Notes: generated by a model not told the origin, from the sequence alone. 64,000 bases of DNA from Lota lota (GCA_026745465.1 JACYXH010000774.1:286969-350968), one strand, 5' to 3'. Shown: positions 1 to 10,261, counted from the stretch's first letter. A program made the numbers and translations.

Positions 1-259
1 CTCCTCCCAGACTAACCTCTTATAGGCTGCTGATCCATGACTCAGATAAAAGCAAAGAGACACTTGATAGTTCAAACAGCATGTAGAGACATGTTACTGA
101 TGCAGCTCCTTTTTTACAGTAGAACCAATAGGAACATGTATACCATGTTATCAATAAAGAGACTAATATAAACATAATGAATAGAATGATTTCTCTTCTC
201 AGAAGAGCAGAGTACAGAGTTCGCAGAGTGAGGGTAAGCATGTTTGAACTGGTGTGTGA

Positions 260-395
260 TTCTATAATAGATAGGGTTATTTTCTTCATTCAATTCTCTT
301 CAATGAGTCATCTTGTTGGGTTGGGTTCTTTTTGTGTTTTTTCCTTCATGTTGTTACACCCTTTACAAGCAGGTCTTTAGAAAAGGCCCAAGGCA

Positions 396-472
<77 letters not shown>
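260..472 (+). repeat. Duplicated segment ending in (CA)n microsatellite
   Basis: Bases 260-400 closely match 53012-53130 in the same orientation (shared words such as CTTCAATGAGTCATC and TTGTTACACCCTTTACA), and both copies run into a (CA)n tract, here 401-472. No gene is visible in the first 620 bases; the short open frames on either strand are not supported by any recognisable domain. Confidence 0.8.
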
Positions 473-474
<2 letters not shown>

Positions 475-623
475 ATCAGCAACATAAATTAATGTTATTT
501 TTTTTGTGATGGGGTTTAAAAAGACAACGTGTACGCGCTATTCCATTAGCGTGACCATTTAATATATTATTATGACTTTGTTGTTCCCTTTGTAGACACT
601 AGGGGCCCTACACCTAATCAGAC

Positions 624-688
624 CAGGCATGCACCATACAGGGGGACAGCTGTTACTAACAGCTGTCCCCCTGTATGGTGCATGCCTG
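624..688. repeat. Perfect 32-bp palindrome with a 1-nt loop
   Basis: Bases 624-655 and 657-688 are exact reverse complements, with a single C at 656 as loop. The left arm begins CAGGCATGCACC and the right arm ends GGTGCATGCCTG. The pairing stops immediately outside the arms. It could be a recent template-switch duplication, a small hairpin RNA precursor, or an assembly fold-back. Confidence 0.9.
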
Positions 689-1795
689 TAATAACCTGCA
701 GCTGTTTCCTTCACATTGTGTCCCGCCAAGACTCACTGAATGTCGACTGGCCAATCAGAAGGCCAAACAGGCGCCACACTACACGCTCATTTGCATAACG
801 TCGACGGAAGTTCAACGTGCGCACGAGCCGCGTCTAGTAGGAGGGAACGCCTCTTTGTAAAGTCCCACAAGCAGCAAGGGCGGCTTATTGTCAACGTGTG
901 ATCTATGTCGATGTGAAGGAAACCGCTGCAGCTTATTGGCCTTAGTGACAAGGGCGTGTTGTCACCAGATCGCTGTTTGGAATGGACGTCTGGGACTACT
1001 GCTCTCCGTGCTCTCACACATGCCCGGCCACGTTGTGGGAATCATGGGAAACTTGTTTTCTAGCCAATCACTTTCATTTCACCCGCGTTGTACTCGTGAA
1101 CCAATGTGCGCGGAAGGGGAACACGGGATGGGTTTGAAACCCGACACAAGCTGTACAACCGTCTCCTCCGTTTGGCTCGAGCCAGAGACCGTCCCACCTG
1201 TCACTCACTGGATCCTGTGGTCCAATCAAACGATCGCACGCGCTGCTCTCAACTCGCTCATTAATAAAGTCAATCAAGCTTCAGCTTTGGTCCCGCCCCT
1301 TTGTACACCCCCCCCCCCCCCTCTAAAAGCAACAAGCTAACTGAACTTATAAAGCCCATGGTTTAGCTGACATGGGTGATTAAATAGGGTCCGATCTTCA
1401 TATTGTATAGTTCATCGTTGTGTTTCTTAGGAGAAAGAACAGGATATGAGAATAGATGAGTGTAATAAGTCTCATGGTGGTGAACGTGGCATAAGTAACA
1501 ATAACTTGTGTTAGATGCTAAATGCTTCTCCTCAAGTGAACCAGTGTTTAGTTGTCTTTTGTAGCGGTCTGAGCCACCACAGTACATCACGTTGATGCTG
1601 CTCATGAGGCAGTATCAGGAGTCAGCCTCTGAACCTCACACAGCACAGGTAGCGTGGATGTGGCCAACCAATGAGAAGAGACCAGCCGCGGGAACAACAC
1701 GGCGGTAGCGTGCCCGCGCCTTCCGCGTTCCTTCAGCAGCTCGGATGGACTCATGGACGCGCTCTTCTGCAGGCATTCTGCGGCATACACTGTCG
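689..1795. other. No gene recognised; CpG-rich stretch
   Basis: Bases 780-1300 are CpG- and GC-rich with several CCAAT/ATTGG words, and 1308-1321 is a run of 14 C. This could be a CpG-island promoter, but no coding exon, domain or splice pattern is recognisable on either strand. Short open frames here overlap one another and look accidental. Confidence 0.4.
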
Positions 1796-2060
1796 CGCCA
1801 CGTCCGTGTCAGTGAAGAATCGGAGGGATTTTCAACACGAATATCGTTATCAGTGATTTAATAGTGTGAAATATTGTCCAATGTCCGGTCTTTACACCAA
1901 GACTAATCTGAACCAAATCTATATCTATCTATTTGGTTTTGAAGACAACATCGTAGCACTAAAATCACAGCGGTGCGCTATTAAACCTTCATTACCCTTT
2001 ATAGGCTTATATAGTTATAGCAACCAATGAATGACAAAGAATAAAACTGTTGAGAACTCT
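1796..2060 (+). repeat. Dispersed repeat P, copy 1
   Basis: The segment around GGGATTTTCAACACGAATAT, followed by GTGTGAAATATTGTCCAATG and ACACCAAGACTAATCTGAAC, occurs again at 21540-21690 (direct) and 63380-63750 (inverted). The copies sit near both ends of the window in opposite orientation. All three retain an open frame over the shared core, but no domain is recognised, so this is called a dispersed repeat and not a gene. Confidence 0.75.
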
Positions 2061-2080
2061 TCTATTAAACCTTTATTACC

Positions 2081-2185
2081 CTTTGTATTCAGTAGAATAG
2101 TTACCTTCTCAGTACAATATGTATTCAGTTGAATAGGTACCTTCTCAGTACAATATGTATTCAGTAGAATAGGTGCATTCTCCTT
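2081..2185 (+). repeat. 36-bp minisatellite (ACAATATGTATTCAGTAGAATAGG type)
   Basis: About three units of a 36-bp repeat containing ACAATATGTATTCAGTAGAA followed by TAGGTACATTCTCAGT. The same family lies 3' of every TRIM copy in this window and is followed by a pyrimidine tract, exactly as here. Confidence 0.85.
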
Positions 2186-2600
2186 ACTCTCCTTCGCTCT
2201 CTCCCCCTCCTTCCCTCATTCTCTTCCCCTCCTCTATCTCCCTCCCTCTCAGTGTATCTCCTCTCTCTTCATCTCTTTTCCCCTCTCTTTCCCTCTCTCT
2301 CTCTCTCTCCCACCTTCCCTCTTCCCCCCTCCCTCTTTCCCTCTCCCTCCCTCTCTCCTACAGTGAAGCTGACTGTCATCGATGTCTCTGTGTCAACAAT
2401 ATTGGGCCTGTGTGTCACTCCGTCCACTGCCGCCACCTAGCGGCCGCCGGCTGCCACTTCTCCACGTGCTTCTGTTTACACACACTGCCAGCAATCACCA
2501 ATCTACGCTCCCTATTTCTCCACCGCGCTTCCTAGCAGCCGGCGCCAGTTCGTTGTTACTCTCCACCCGGTAGTATCTTCGTTCCCGCAATCCTGACTCT
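2186..2600 (+). repeat. Pyrimidine tract, 50-bp core motif and 240-bp module
   Basis: A CT-rich tract (2186-2362) leads into the core GAAGCTGACTGTCATCGATG (about 2363-2410) and then a module of about 190-240 bp, starting CACTCCGTCCACTGCCGCCA and ending near CCCGCAATCCTGACTC. The module recurs almost unchanged at 4850-5040 (-), 38505-38690 (+) and 57580-57765 (-). No coding domain is recognised; it is the best conserved unexplained repeat in the window. Confidence 0.8.
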
Positions 2601-2689
2601 CGTGATTCTCTCTCCCTCCCTCCCTCCCCCTCTCTCTCTCCCACCTTCCCTCCCTCTCCCTCCCGCTCTCAACGTAGTGGGCGAGGCTG

Positions 2690-2860
2690 TGTCCGTAGTA
2701 CGCTAGGATCGCCCGCTTCAGCGCCGGGTGCCGAACGGCATGGTCCAGGGTCAGGTCCATGCTCGCCTGCCGGGTCCGGTGAGGAGGGGGGCCAGGATGT
2801 GGGCCCGCTGGTCCCCCGGAGATCGGGGGGGTCGCGGGCTTTGGGGGTGTCTTTCTGGGG
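2690..2860 (-). mobile_element. Ty3/Gypsy gag fragment
   Basis: Read on the minus strand, the segment encodes AHILAPLLTG and, after a frame change, HPALKRAILAYYGHSLAHY. This pair of motifs resembles the conserved core of the Gag protein of fish Ty3/Gypsy LTR retrotransposons (a capsid-like protein that packages the element's RNA). The frame is interrupted, so it is a relic. It abuts CT-rich repeat on its 3' side. A second fragment with the same motif is at 9990-10225 on the plus strand. Confidence 0.6.
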
Positions 2861-3022
2861 GGGCGGCGGCCAGGGCGTGGTCCCCCTGCTGACGCTGGCT
2901 GGGGGCCGCGGCTCCGTGGGGGTTCTGCATCGGAGGTCTGCTGTTCACTCTCTCTTCTTTCAAAGGGAACCCCTCTTACTTTGGAGATCAACGTGATGCT
3001 GTGACACTAAAAGAACTAAACA

Positions 3023-3345
3023 AAGGTTTGAATGTTTTGTCAGACAAAGTAAACGGCACATCCTACTACTGCAAATGTCATAAATGCAACAAACTATAGA
3101 CTTTTAGTTATTTAATATATAGTATAACTAAATATAAAACGTTATACGCTGTGTTATCTTCATTTTAGGGGTCAAGTAGGTTTTATTTGGTGGGAGAGGG
3201 ACCACAAACGGCTCTTTAGAGAGTGCAGCTTGCAGACCCCGGCCCCAGTGAACACAAGTCAGTGGTGCATTTAAGCCGTGATGGCGCTTTACTTCAAAGA
3301 AAAGAACAAACGTCAGGGGCCCAACAGAAAACAAAAAGTGTTCTG
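3023..3345. repeat. Segmental duplicate of 37079-37398
   Basis: About 320 bp starting GGTTTGAATGTTTTGTCA and ending in GTCAGGGGCCCAACAGAAAA is nearly identical to 37079-37398 in the same orientation. A minus-strand open frame spans it in both copies but resembles no known domain. It lies between Gypsy-derived and GC-rich repeat segments, so it is probably part of an old element. Confidence 0.8.
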
Positions 3346-3972
3346 GCTCCGTGAGCCATGGAGAGACCTCCGGTGATGTTCCCGGTAACGCCGGTCTCCT
3401 CCGAGGGGGAGGGGGGGGGTTGGGGGTTTTAGTACAGGCCCGGACGCCAATCGTCAGCGTAGCGTCACTGCCCCTCCGAGGGGTTGGTCCAGCTTCTCGT
3501 TCCGGGTAGCTGCGCTCCATTGTCCGTTCCCCAGGGCGGCTCCGGTCTAGGGAGGAGGAGGGAAACGGTCCTCTACCCGCGAGCATCCTCTCCCCCAGGC
3601 TGTTGGATGTTCGTGGCGTTAGGCTGCGTTCTCCGCTCTGCGACACACGACACACACACGCAGCCCGTTTACACGTTTGGCGGACAAACCTTAAAACAAG
3701 TCACCCCGAGTCCCGTGTCTGCTGGCGTTCCTCCTCCTCCTCCTCTTCCGTCGCAGGTGTTTCCCACGGCGCTGAGTGGGGCCAGCGCTAATGCGCTCCC
3801 GGGGGCCAGCTGGGGGAGAGCGGCGGTCTGCTCCGTCTACCAGCGCTCCCCTGGGCCGTCTGGGACGCTGCGCTGGAGCCGGGCTGACACAATGTCTTGA
3901 AACACGTTTTTAGTGGGACTGCTGATGTCTTCTGTGTCTCTCTCCATTTCTGTCTGACCAAAGACATCCTGC

Positions 3973-3974
<2 letters not shown>
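3346..3974 (-). repeat. GC-rich block X, copy 1 (inverted relative to 39393-39945)
   Basis: Bases 3420-3974 are the reverse complement of 39393-39945; a shorter third copy is at 56480-56692. On the minus strand it starts next to a (GA)n/(CT)n tract and CTGCAGGATGTCTTTGGTCA, a possible 3' splice site followed by an open frame of about 45 codons containing [17 protein letters not shown] do not recognise the product. A captured exon and a retroelement fragment are both possible. Confidence 0.55.
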
Positions 3975-4065
<91 letters not shown>

Positions 4066-4072
4066 GAGAGAC

Positions 4073-4105
<33 letters not shown>

Positions 4106-4430
4106 TTATTCAGTACAATACAGATTGAGAGAGAGAGATTATTCAGTGCAATACAGATTGAGAGAGAGAGTGTGATTATTTAATACAACACAGATTGAGA
4201 CAGAGATTATTCAGTACAATACAGATTGAGAGAGAGATTATTTAATACAACACAGATTGAGAGAGAGTGTGATTATTTAATACAACACAGATTGAGACAG
4301 AGATTATTCAGTACAATACAGATTGAGAGAGAGATTATTTAATACAACACAGATTGAGAGAGAGATTATTCAGTACAATACAGATTGAGAGAGAGAGAGA
4401 GATTATTCAGTACAATACAGATTGAGAATA
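3975..4430. repeat. (GA)n microsatellite grading into a ~31-bp minisatellite
   Basis: A (GA)n tract of about 80 bp (3975-4057) is followed by units built on ATTATTCAGTACAATACAGA plus TTGAGAGAGAG. The same succession occurs at 56692-57180. The word CAGTACAATA is shared with the 36-bp minisatellite, suggesting that the two arrays are related. Confidence 0.85.
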
Positions 4431-5265
4431 TAGCTATTCTACTCAATACATATTGTAGAGAATGGTCCTTTACCACTGAATATGTCCCATTCTACTTTTG
4501 TAAATTTGAATTGAAATCAAAAAGGTTTACAAACATTTTATTATGTTATCAAAACGAACACTTCACATTGTCAATATTTTCTACTTCCTGTAGTCGTTTG
4601 CAATTTGATATCATTAAACGTATAAAAAACAGGAACAAGAGGAGGGGGGACAGAGAGATGGAGAGATATTAACTTTAACTGAACATTTAGATTGGAAGAC
4701 ACAGAGCTAATGCTGTTGACACAGAGACATCGATGACAGTCAGCTTCACTGTAGGAGAGAGAGAGGGAGGAAGAGAGGGGAGGATAGAGTGAGCGAGAGA
4801 AAGGGATGGGGGAGAGAGAGAGGGGGAGGGAGAGAGAGAATCACGAGAGTCAGGATTGCGGGAACGAAGATACTACCGGGTGGAGAGTAACAACGAACTG
4901 GCGCCGGCTGCTAGGAAGCGCGGTGGAGAAATAGGGAGCGTAGATTGGTGATTGCTGGCAGTGTGTGTAAACAGAAGCACATGGAGAAGTGGCAGCCGGT
5001 GCCCACTAGGTGGCGGCAGTGGACGGAGTGACGCACAGGCCCAATGCTGTTGACACAGAGACATCGATGACAGTCAGCTTCACTGTAGGAGAGAGGGAGG
5101 GAGAGGGAGGGAGGGGGGAAGAGGGAAGGTGGGAGAGAGAGAGGGAGAGAGGGAAAGGGAGGGGAAAATAGGTAGAGAGAAGAGACACTGAGAGGGAAGG
5201 AGAGAGGAAGGGAGGGAGTGAGAGGAGGGGAAGAGAATGAGGGAAGGAGGGGGAGAGAGCGAAGA
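4431..5265 (-). repeat. TRIM-downstream repeat set: core, module, core and GA-rich tract
   Basis: In reverse orientation this holds the spacer seen at 38830-39120, then the 50-bp core (about 4700-4750), a GA-rich tract, the 240-bp module (4850-5040), a second core (5037-5090) and a purine tract to 5265. The module is therefore bracketed by two direct copies of the core. No gene is visible. Confidence 0.75.
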
Positions 5266-5267
5266 AG

Positions 5268-5600
5268 AATGTACCTATTCTACTGAATACATATTGTAGA
5301 GAATGTACCTATTCTACTGAATACATATTGTAAAGAATGTACCTGTTCTACTGAATACATATTGTAGAGAATGTACCTATTCTATTGAATACATATTGTA
5401 CTGAGAATGTAGTTTTTCTACTGAATACATATTGTACTGAGAATGTACATATTCTACTGACTAATTATTGTACTGAGAATATAGCTATTCTACTGAATAC
5501 ATATTGTACTGAGAATGTACCTAGTCTACTGAATACATATTGCAGAGAATGTACCTATTCTACTGAGTAATTATTGTAGAGAATGTAACTATTCCACAGA
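5268..5600 (-). repeat. 36-bp minisatellite downstream of TRIM A
   Basis: About nine units of TACCTATTCTACTGAATACA plus TATTGTAGAGAATG (34-36 bp). Because most units are 36 bp, a 12-residue peptide repeat (TENVPILLNTYC) stays open on the plus strand; this is a by-product of the period and not evidence for a gene. It follows the poly(A) region of TRIM A (minus strand). Confidence 0.85.
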
Positions 5601-6008
5601 AAATTACCCCATTCTACCTTTTGTACATTTTTATTGAAATAAAAAAGTGTACAAACATTTGATGTCATTCATATTTCAGAAGTATAAACTAATAAACTCG
5701 TTTTGTTTAAGAAACTTGAGATTTTTAACATGCACCTGCAAATGTTTACAATTTCATATTGTTCAATGTGTAAAAAAACATTCAGCAGTAATCAGATATT
5801 GATCAATATAGTGTATGTAATCGAATCATGTATCATGGGTTATATTTGACAATAGTCAGGGTTCTTTTCCGAAGGAATTCCTTCTTGTCAAATGAAAGCA
5901 GTACAACATTAATGCAGTTCTCTCAGATCAACATACTAGAGATTCCCATGCAGGAAACAACATAAGTGGTTTTGGTAGTTTGATTATTTTATTATCAAAC
6001 AAAAGGTC
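5601..6008 (-). other. 3' UTR and poly(A) region of TRIM A
   Basis: The stretch matches, in reverse, the regions 3' of TRIM B, E and F. A minus-strand AATAAA lies at 5630-5635 in TTTCAATAAAAATGT, just before the minisatellite, and a second AATAAA lies about 20 bp after the stop. The shared 3' end among copies argues for DNA-level duplication and not for retrocopies. Confidence 0.6.
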
Positions 6009-7502
6009 TTAGTCTGTTTGATTGACAGGTGAGATGATCAGGGGGGCGGAGTTTTTACCTTTATAAACATAGATCCCTGGACTGAGGAATGGATAGAGAG
6101 GCTCACTAAAGGTGCAGCCAGTAGCAGAGTAGATATGAACCCTGGCTTCCACATCATAGAAGGAGACCAGACACTCATCATAATCAACAAACACCCCCAC
6201 CTTCTGGAGCTCAGCTCTCAGAGGGAGACGGACATCAGGGTTATCTCTAAATACCAAACCTTCCTTGTTGAATAAAATAGTCCAGTAACCATTCTCAGGG
6301 ATTGGGTTGATCCCACCGTTTCTGCCGATGGACTCTCTGATCACTCCTAAACACCATTCAGTCTTGTCTTTAACCTGGACCTCAAAGTAAAATCTTCCTG
6401 AGGAGAAGCTCTGCCTCGTGAGAACATTTAGATTCTGTGTAAATCTCTTAGGGTTGTCTGGGAGTGTCTTCCATACACCTCCATGATGTACTTGTTTCCC
6501 ATCCTCAGACAGGATGAGCCGGGGATGAGCTGTATCAGGATCCAAAGTCACATCTACGTCATACTGCTGGACCCTCTTCAGTTCAGCAGCATCACACAGC
6601 TTCTTCATCTCCATATCCAGTGTATCCTCCAGCTGATCCAGGCATCTCCTCAAGGTCCCCACGTACGACGGAGGACGGACCTCTACCGTTGTCCAGTCCC
6701 TGGTGGGTGGAGGATTCTTCAGGGATCTGAAGGTCTGGAGGAAGTGGAGGTGGTCTTCAGTGTGTGTGAGCTGCTTCACCTCTGAGATTCTATTGGTCAG
6801 ATCTCCTATTTCCTGCTCCAGCTTTTTGACGAGGTCTTCAACTTGTTTCTCTGTTGATTTCAGTCTCTCTTTAACCGTTTGGTTGAACTGCGCTGAGCTG
6901 CGGTATGCTGTGTCTTTAATCTCCTGAATCTTTCGTTGTCTCTCCTGGATCATCTGCCGAACTTCAGACTCTATCTTCCCCAGCTGGGCCGTCTTCACTT
7001 TATATTCCTCCTTTAGAGGTACAACAGGATGGGACTTGTGGTCCGTCACTGTGCAGCACAGACACACACACACCTGTTCAGTCTGGCAGAAGAGCTCCAG
7101 AAGTCGGTCGTGTTTCTTACACATCCTGTCTTCCAGACGGTCCATAGGCGATAAGTAAGAGATAAAACACACTAGGCAGGATTTCACAGCCTTCAGCTGG
7201 GTCCCAGTACAGACGTCACAGGGAACTTCTCCTGGCTCAACACAAGGCTGCTCTGTGACTCGTACAGACCTTCTAAACTGATCAACCATACCTGATATTA
7301 AGGTATTGACCTGTAAATCAGGTCTTGTGTGGAAAATCTCCTTGCAAAGAGGACATTTCAACAGGACGTGGCCATCCCAGCATGTTGTAATACAGGTTCT
7401 GCAGAAGTTGTGTCCACATGGTGTGGTGACTGGGCTGTTGAACACATCCAGACAGATGGGACATGAAAAGATATCCTTAGACCAGGAAGAATTGGACGCC
7501 AT
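6009..7502 (-). CDS. TRIM A: RING/B-box/coiled-coil/B30.2 protein with two in-frame deletions
   Basis: This encodes 497 residues of a tripartite-motif E3 ubiquitin ligase of the fish bloodthirsty/TRIM39-like group, probably a cytosolic innate-immune protein. The RING at residues 14-53 keeps all zinc ligands (CPICLDV, PCGHNFC, KCPLC). B-box 2 (MCKKHDR, VCVC, DHKSH) is whole. Compared with TRIM B it lacks 19 residues at the end of B-box 1, removing the last Cys-x2-His ligands, and 25 in the coiled coil; both losses keep the frame. PRY (VDVTLDPDTAHP) and SPRY follow to the end. The start MASNSSW lies three bases inside exon 2, after a TTTCTAG acceptor (AG at 7505-7506); the intron 7505-8080 links to non-coding exon 1. 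An expressed gene with altered oligomerisation and a non-functional relic are both possible. Confidence 0.85.
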   Translation of the reverse strand: MASNSSWSKDIFSCPICLDVFNSPVTTPCGHNFCRTCITTCWDGHVLLKCPLCKEIFHTRPDLQVNTLISGMVDQFRRSVRVTEQPCVEPGEVPCDVCTGTQLKAVKSCLVCFISYLSPMDRLEDRMCKKHDRLLELFCQTEQVCVCLCCTVTDHKSHPVVPLKEEYKVKTAQLGKIESEVRQMIQERQRKIQEIKDTAYRSSAQFNQTVKERLKSTEKQVEDLVKKLEQEIGDLTNRISEVKQLTHTEDHLHFLQTFRSLKNPPPTRDWTTVEVRPPSYVGTLRRCLDQLEDTLDMEMKKLCDAAELKRVQQYDVDVTLDPDTAHPRLILSEDGKQVHHGGVWKTLPDNPKRFTQNLNVLTRQSFSSGRFYFEVQVKDKTEWCLGVIRESIGRNGGINPIPENGYWTILFNKEGLVFRDNPDVRLPLRAELQKVGVFVDYDECLVSFYDVEARVHIYSATGCTFSEPLYPFLSPGIYVYKGKNSAPLIISPVNQTD

Positions 7503-7682
7503 TCCTAGAAAGAAAAATTATGAAAATTAAATTACCATTTTAACTATACGTTATGTTGTATACATGTAATAATGTGTTAATATTCATAAATGTGTTGTTA
7601 TTTCAAGCAAAGCTCTTGAGCCAACAGGTCGGTACAACAGCACTGAACATAAACACACTGGTCACTATCGACTCTCACACCG

Positions 7683-8048
7683 CTACCACCGCGAGGCCCC
7701 GGTTAACTCCCGGTTTCGGGACCCATCCCTACTCACGCATGCGTCCTCCTCGTGAAGAACGCCCTGATGCTTTAACACCAAACTAACTTTGTTAAAGTCC
7801 CGTGTTGGCCTCGCCTGGTCGTGTTCAACCAAAGCGCACAGAGCGCGGCCCCGCGTGTGGCGCCGCGCTCCAAACAGGACGCCGAGCACCGAGCACGCGC
7901 TGGTGGAATCCGACGAGGCGACACAATAGAGCACGTGAAGGTTGGTTTCGCTAAGCATCAACATCACGTGTTCACACGGAGCGCAGGAGACCCGTGTGGG
8001 GCTAACGCTACAGTACAACATGGCGCCCTGTGAAAAGGACGGCAACAA
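7683..8048 (-). other. Open reading frame inside intron 1 of TRIM A, shared by four TRIM copies
   Basis: A minus-strand open frame with an ATG in GGGCGCCATGTTGTACTG (protein start MLYCSVSPTRVSC) runs about 110 codons. It recurs at 42808-43116 (D) and 60969-61298 (F), and in shortened form at 11620-11877 (B). No domain is recognised. The D copy has TGTCTGCAG directly before GGCGCCATG, so an alternative exon is possible; equally, the CATGGCGCC context resembles a YY1-type promoter element. The conservation may only reflect recent duplication. Confidence 0.35.
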
Positions 8049-8080
8049 TGAGGATTAGACGTTCAATGTGTTGGACCCAC

Positions 8081-8300
8081 CTTGGAATGTTTCTGTCCCG
8101 GCTCTCTGCTTTAAAACGTCTTGTTCTTCGTCTCCGGAGAGGCTAACGCGCCCATGTTGTCTCTTCGTCATGTCGTCCCTTCGTCGGTTTGATTTCCGTA
8201 AACTTCCGTTTCCTGAACAAGAGAGAGGGGTCTATATGCAGAGCTCCAGGCTCGGGCCCGCCCCCTCGGTAGGACACGTCCGGTCTGAGTTTGGAGTACT
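8081..8300 (-). promoter_or_regulatory. Promoter and non-coding exon 1 of TRIM A
   Basis: On the minus strand: a GC box (GGGGGCGGGCCCG), a TATA-like CATATAGA (8232-8237 and flank), then GGAAACGGAAGTTTACGGAA (about 8194-8213), an ETS/interferon-response-like element, and exon 1 ending in CATTCCAAG before GTGGGT (donor at 8080). The same order is seen upstream of B, D and F. The transcription start is inferred, not seen. Confidence 0.5.
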
Positions 8301-8476
8301 CCGGAAAAGACGATACGAACGAACCATACACAGCCTCACCGTTTCCTCTACTCTCACCGTGCGTGTGCGTTATGTCGTCGTCGTTCGTTCCGATCTCGTT
8401 CACTAGTTTGTCTGTCCGTCTCGATGCTTCTCACCGTTCCTTCACTCCGTTTGTCCGTCGTCGTTTTCTCCGTTCT

Positions 8477-9461
8477 TTGTTTATTTTTTTATTATCAAAA
8501 ATATCAATTTATATTTACATTATCATTCTGGTATAAATAATAACATGTAACAATCACATACACACCCAAAATAATCCTGCTCACCATACACATCATACAC
8601 AACACAACTTATAAGCTATAAAAACAAACATCCTCCACATAACAACATAAACATAAAAAATAAATAAACAATAAACATAAATACACATAATGAAACATTC
8701 TTTAAAAATGCATCTGCATTTTCCTATCATCTGTCTCACTAATAAAGCTGGAACCATCAATAAACCATTCTTTAAAAGTGTCTCTTCCTAGGTGGTTTTT
8801 TAACAATTCCACCTCTTTCCTAATCTTTGCTTCGAACAAAACCCATTCATCCACTTTTCTTCCTTCATAATATGCCATGTTCCTCCTTATCCACACTGCA
8901 TATCTTGCATAGCTCAACATGTAATTCAACAAATTACTATTTACATTTCCCTCTTTTTTACACAGTCCGAATAACATGTTTTCTTTTCACTTCTTCCCCT
9001 CCATTACATCCAGTTTCCAGTGAGTTTTTACCATGATTTTTATTTTGTTATAGAACTTCTGTAAGAACTTACACTCAATGAATAAATGCATCAAGTTTTC
9101 TGGTTCTGTTTCACACATGTCACATTCCCTTTGAATCCCCTTATTTATTTGGTGCAAAACAATTCGTGAATATTCTATTGTGTCTTAATTTGTAATCAGT
9201 TTTCTCATTCCAGATTATTGTATTTTACTTTTAAATTCTTCAATATGTTGTTTACATTAATGCCCACAAAAAAACCCTTTCCCACACCTTCTCAGAAGCA
9301 GGCGTTTTGAATTCTTAATTCACCAGATTATTATAAAAGTATTTTGTTTTTAATTTACACATTTCAATATGTTTCCCATTCTTTCCCACATATAATTCAG
9401 GAAATGTTATTTTCCTGTCAACCACCACATTCTTTTCTTTTCTAAATCCATTGTAAAAAGC
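8477..9461 (-). mobile_element. LINE-1 3' end (ORF2 C-terminus and 3' UTR), copy 1
   Basis: Minus-strand frames encode the C-terminal part of a fish L1 ORF2 protein: a Cys/His motif (CETEPEN followed by LMHLFI and CKF) and then ARYAVWIRRNMAYYEGRK. The T-rich plus-strand sequence at about 8477-8495 fits the element's A-rich 3' end. It is nearly identical to 61752-62726. Frameshifts make it non-functional. It sits just upstream of the TRIM promoter in both copies, so it was duplicated with the gene. Confidence 0.75.
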
Positions 9462-9945
9462 TGGGAAACGCATATGCGAATATGTGTGCAAAAGTTATAA
9501 CTTCTGAATGCAACATTCCCCATTGGCCAAATCTTTAGAAAAGCTACGGGACAGGAGCCTGCACCATTTACAACCACAAGTTGGATTGTGGGACAATATT
9601 TTAGCGAATGCCAGCATTTGCAATGAGACCATCCTTTTATATGTGCGGAAAAGTATTATTATTATTGTAGTCAATTCCTTATTGTTTTCTAAATTTGTAT
9701 ATGCACTGAATGTCAGAGATATGCCAGAATGGGTACTAAAGGAAATAAATAAGAATGTAACAAGTTTTATTTGGGATGGAAAACCTGCAAAGAGAGCACA
9801 AAAAACTCTGATAGGAAGATATGAAGAAGGGGGATTAAAACTTGTGGATTTAGAAATCAAGGTAAGAGCAATAAGAATAAAAACGGTGGAAAAGTATTTA
9901 TATGATAGAGTGGATTATGGGTGGATTTTTTTTTAAAGTATGGTG
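9462..9945 (+). mobile_element. LINE-1 ORF2 upstream segment, inverted
   Basis: The plus strand encodes 142 residues with INKNVTSFIWDGK and EEGGLKLVDLE, typical of the region C-terminal to the reverse transcriptase domain of L1 ORF2. It joins head-to-head with the 3' segment at 8477-9461, the arrangement left by twin priming (5' inversion) during L1 insertion. No start or full domain is present. Confidence 0.7.
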
Positions 9946-9989
9946 GGTGTAAAGTAAATAGTTTATTAATGATAATGAAGAGTATAATG

Positions 9990-10225
9990 TAACCAGCTCG
10001 ATCTCGGCACCCGCGAGCCGCCTCGCCGGGCCCCGGGCCCCGATGACGACGTGGGGGCCGACCTGGAGGCCTGTTTCAGAGGACGGCCCCGAGAGAGGCC
10101 TGGCCGGGGGACCGGCGGGCCCACATCCTGGCCCCCCTCCTCGAGCCGGGACCTGACCCCAGACCGTGCCGGTCGGTACCCGGCGCTGAAGCGGGCGATC
10201 CTAGCGTACTACTGACACAGCCTCG
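9990..10225 (+). mobile_element. Ty3/Gypsy gag fragment
   Basis: The plus strand encodes DDDVGADLEACF followed by RYPALKRAILAYY and a stop, matching the order of motifs in the Gag core of fish Ty3/Gypsy elements and the fragment at 2690-2860. The stop and GC-rich degeneracy show a relic. It abuts the inverted L1. Confidence 0.5.
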
Positions 10226-10261
10226 CCCACACAGAGACACACACACAGAGACACACACACT

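Noticed and set aside
22-380. Short hydrophobic open frames on both strands at the window start
   Set aside because: They overlap each other on opposite strands, and the matching sequence at 53012 does not keep them.
2512-2991. A 159-codon minus-strand open frame as a gene
   Set aside because: It fuses a frame-shifted gag fragment to translated GA-rich repeat.
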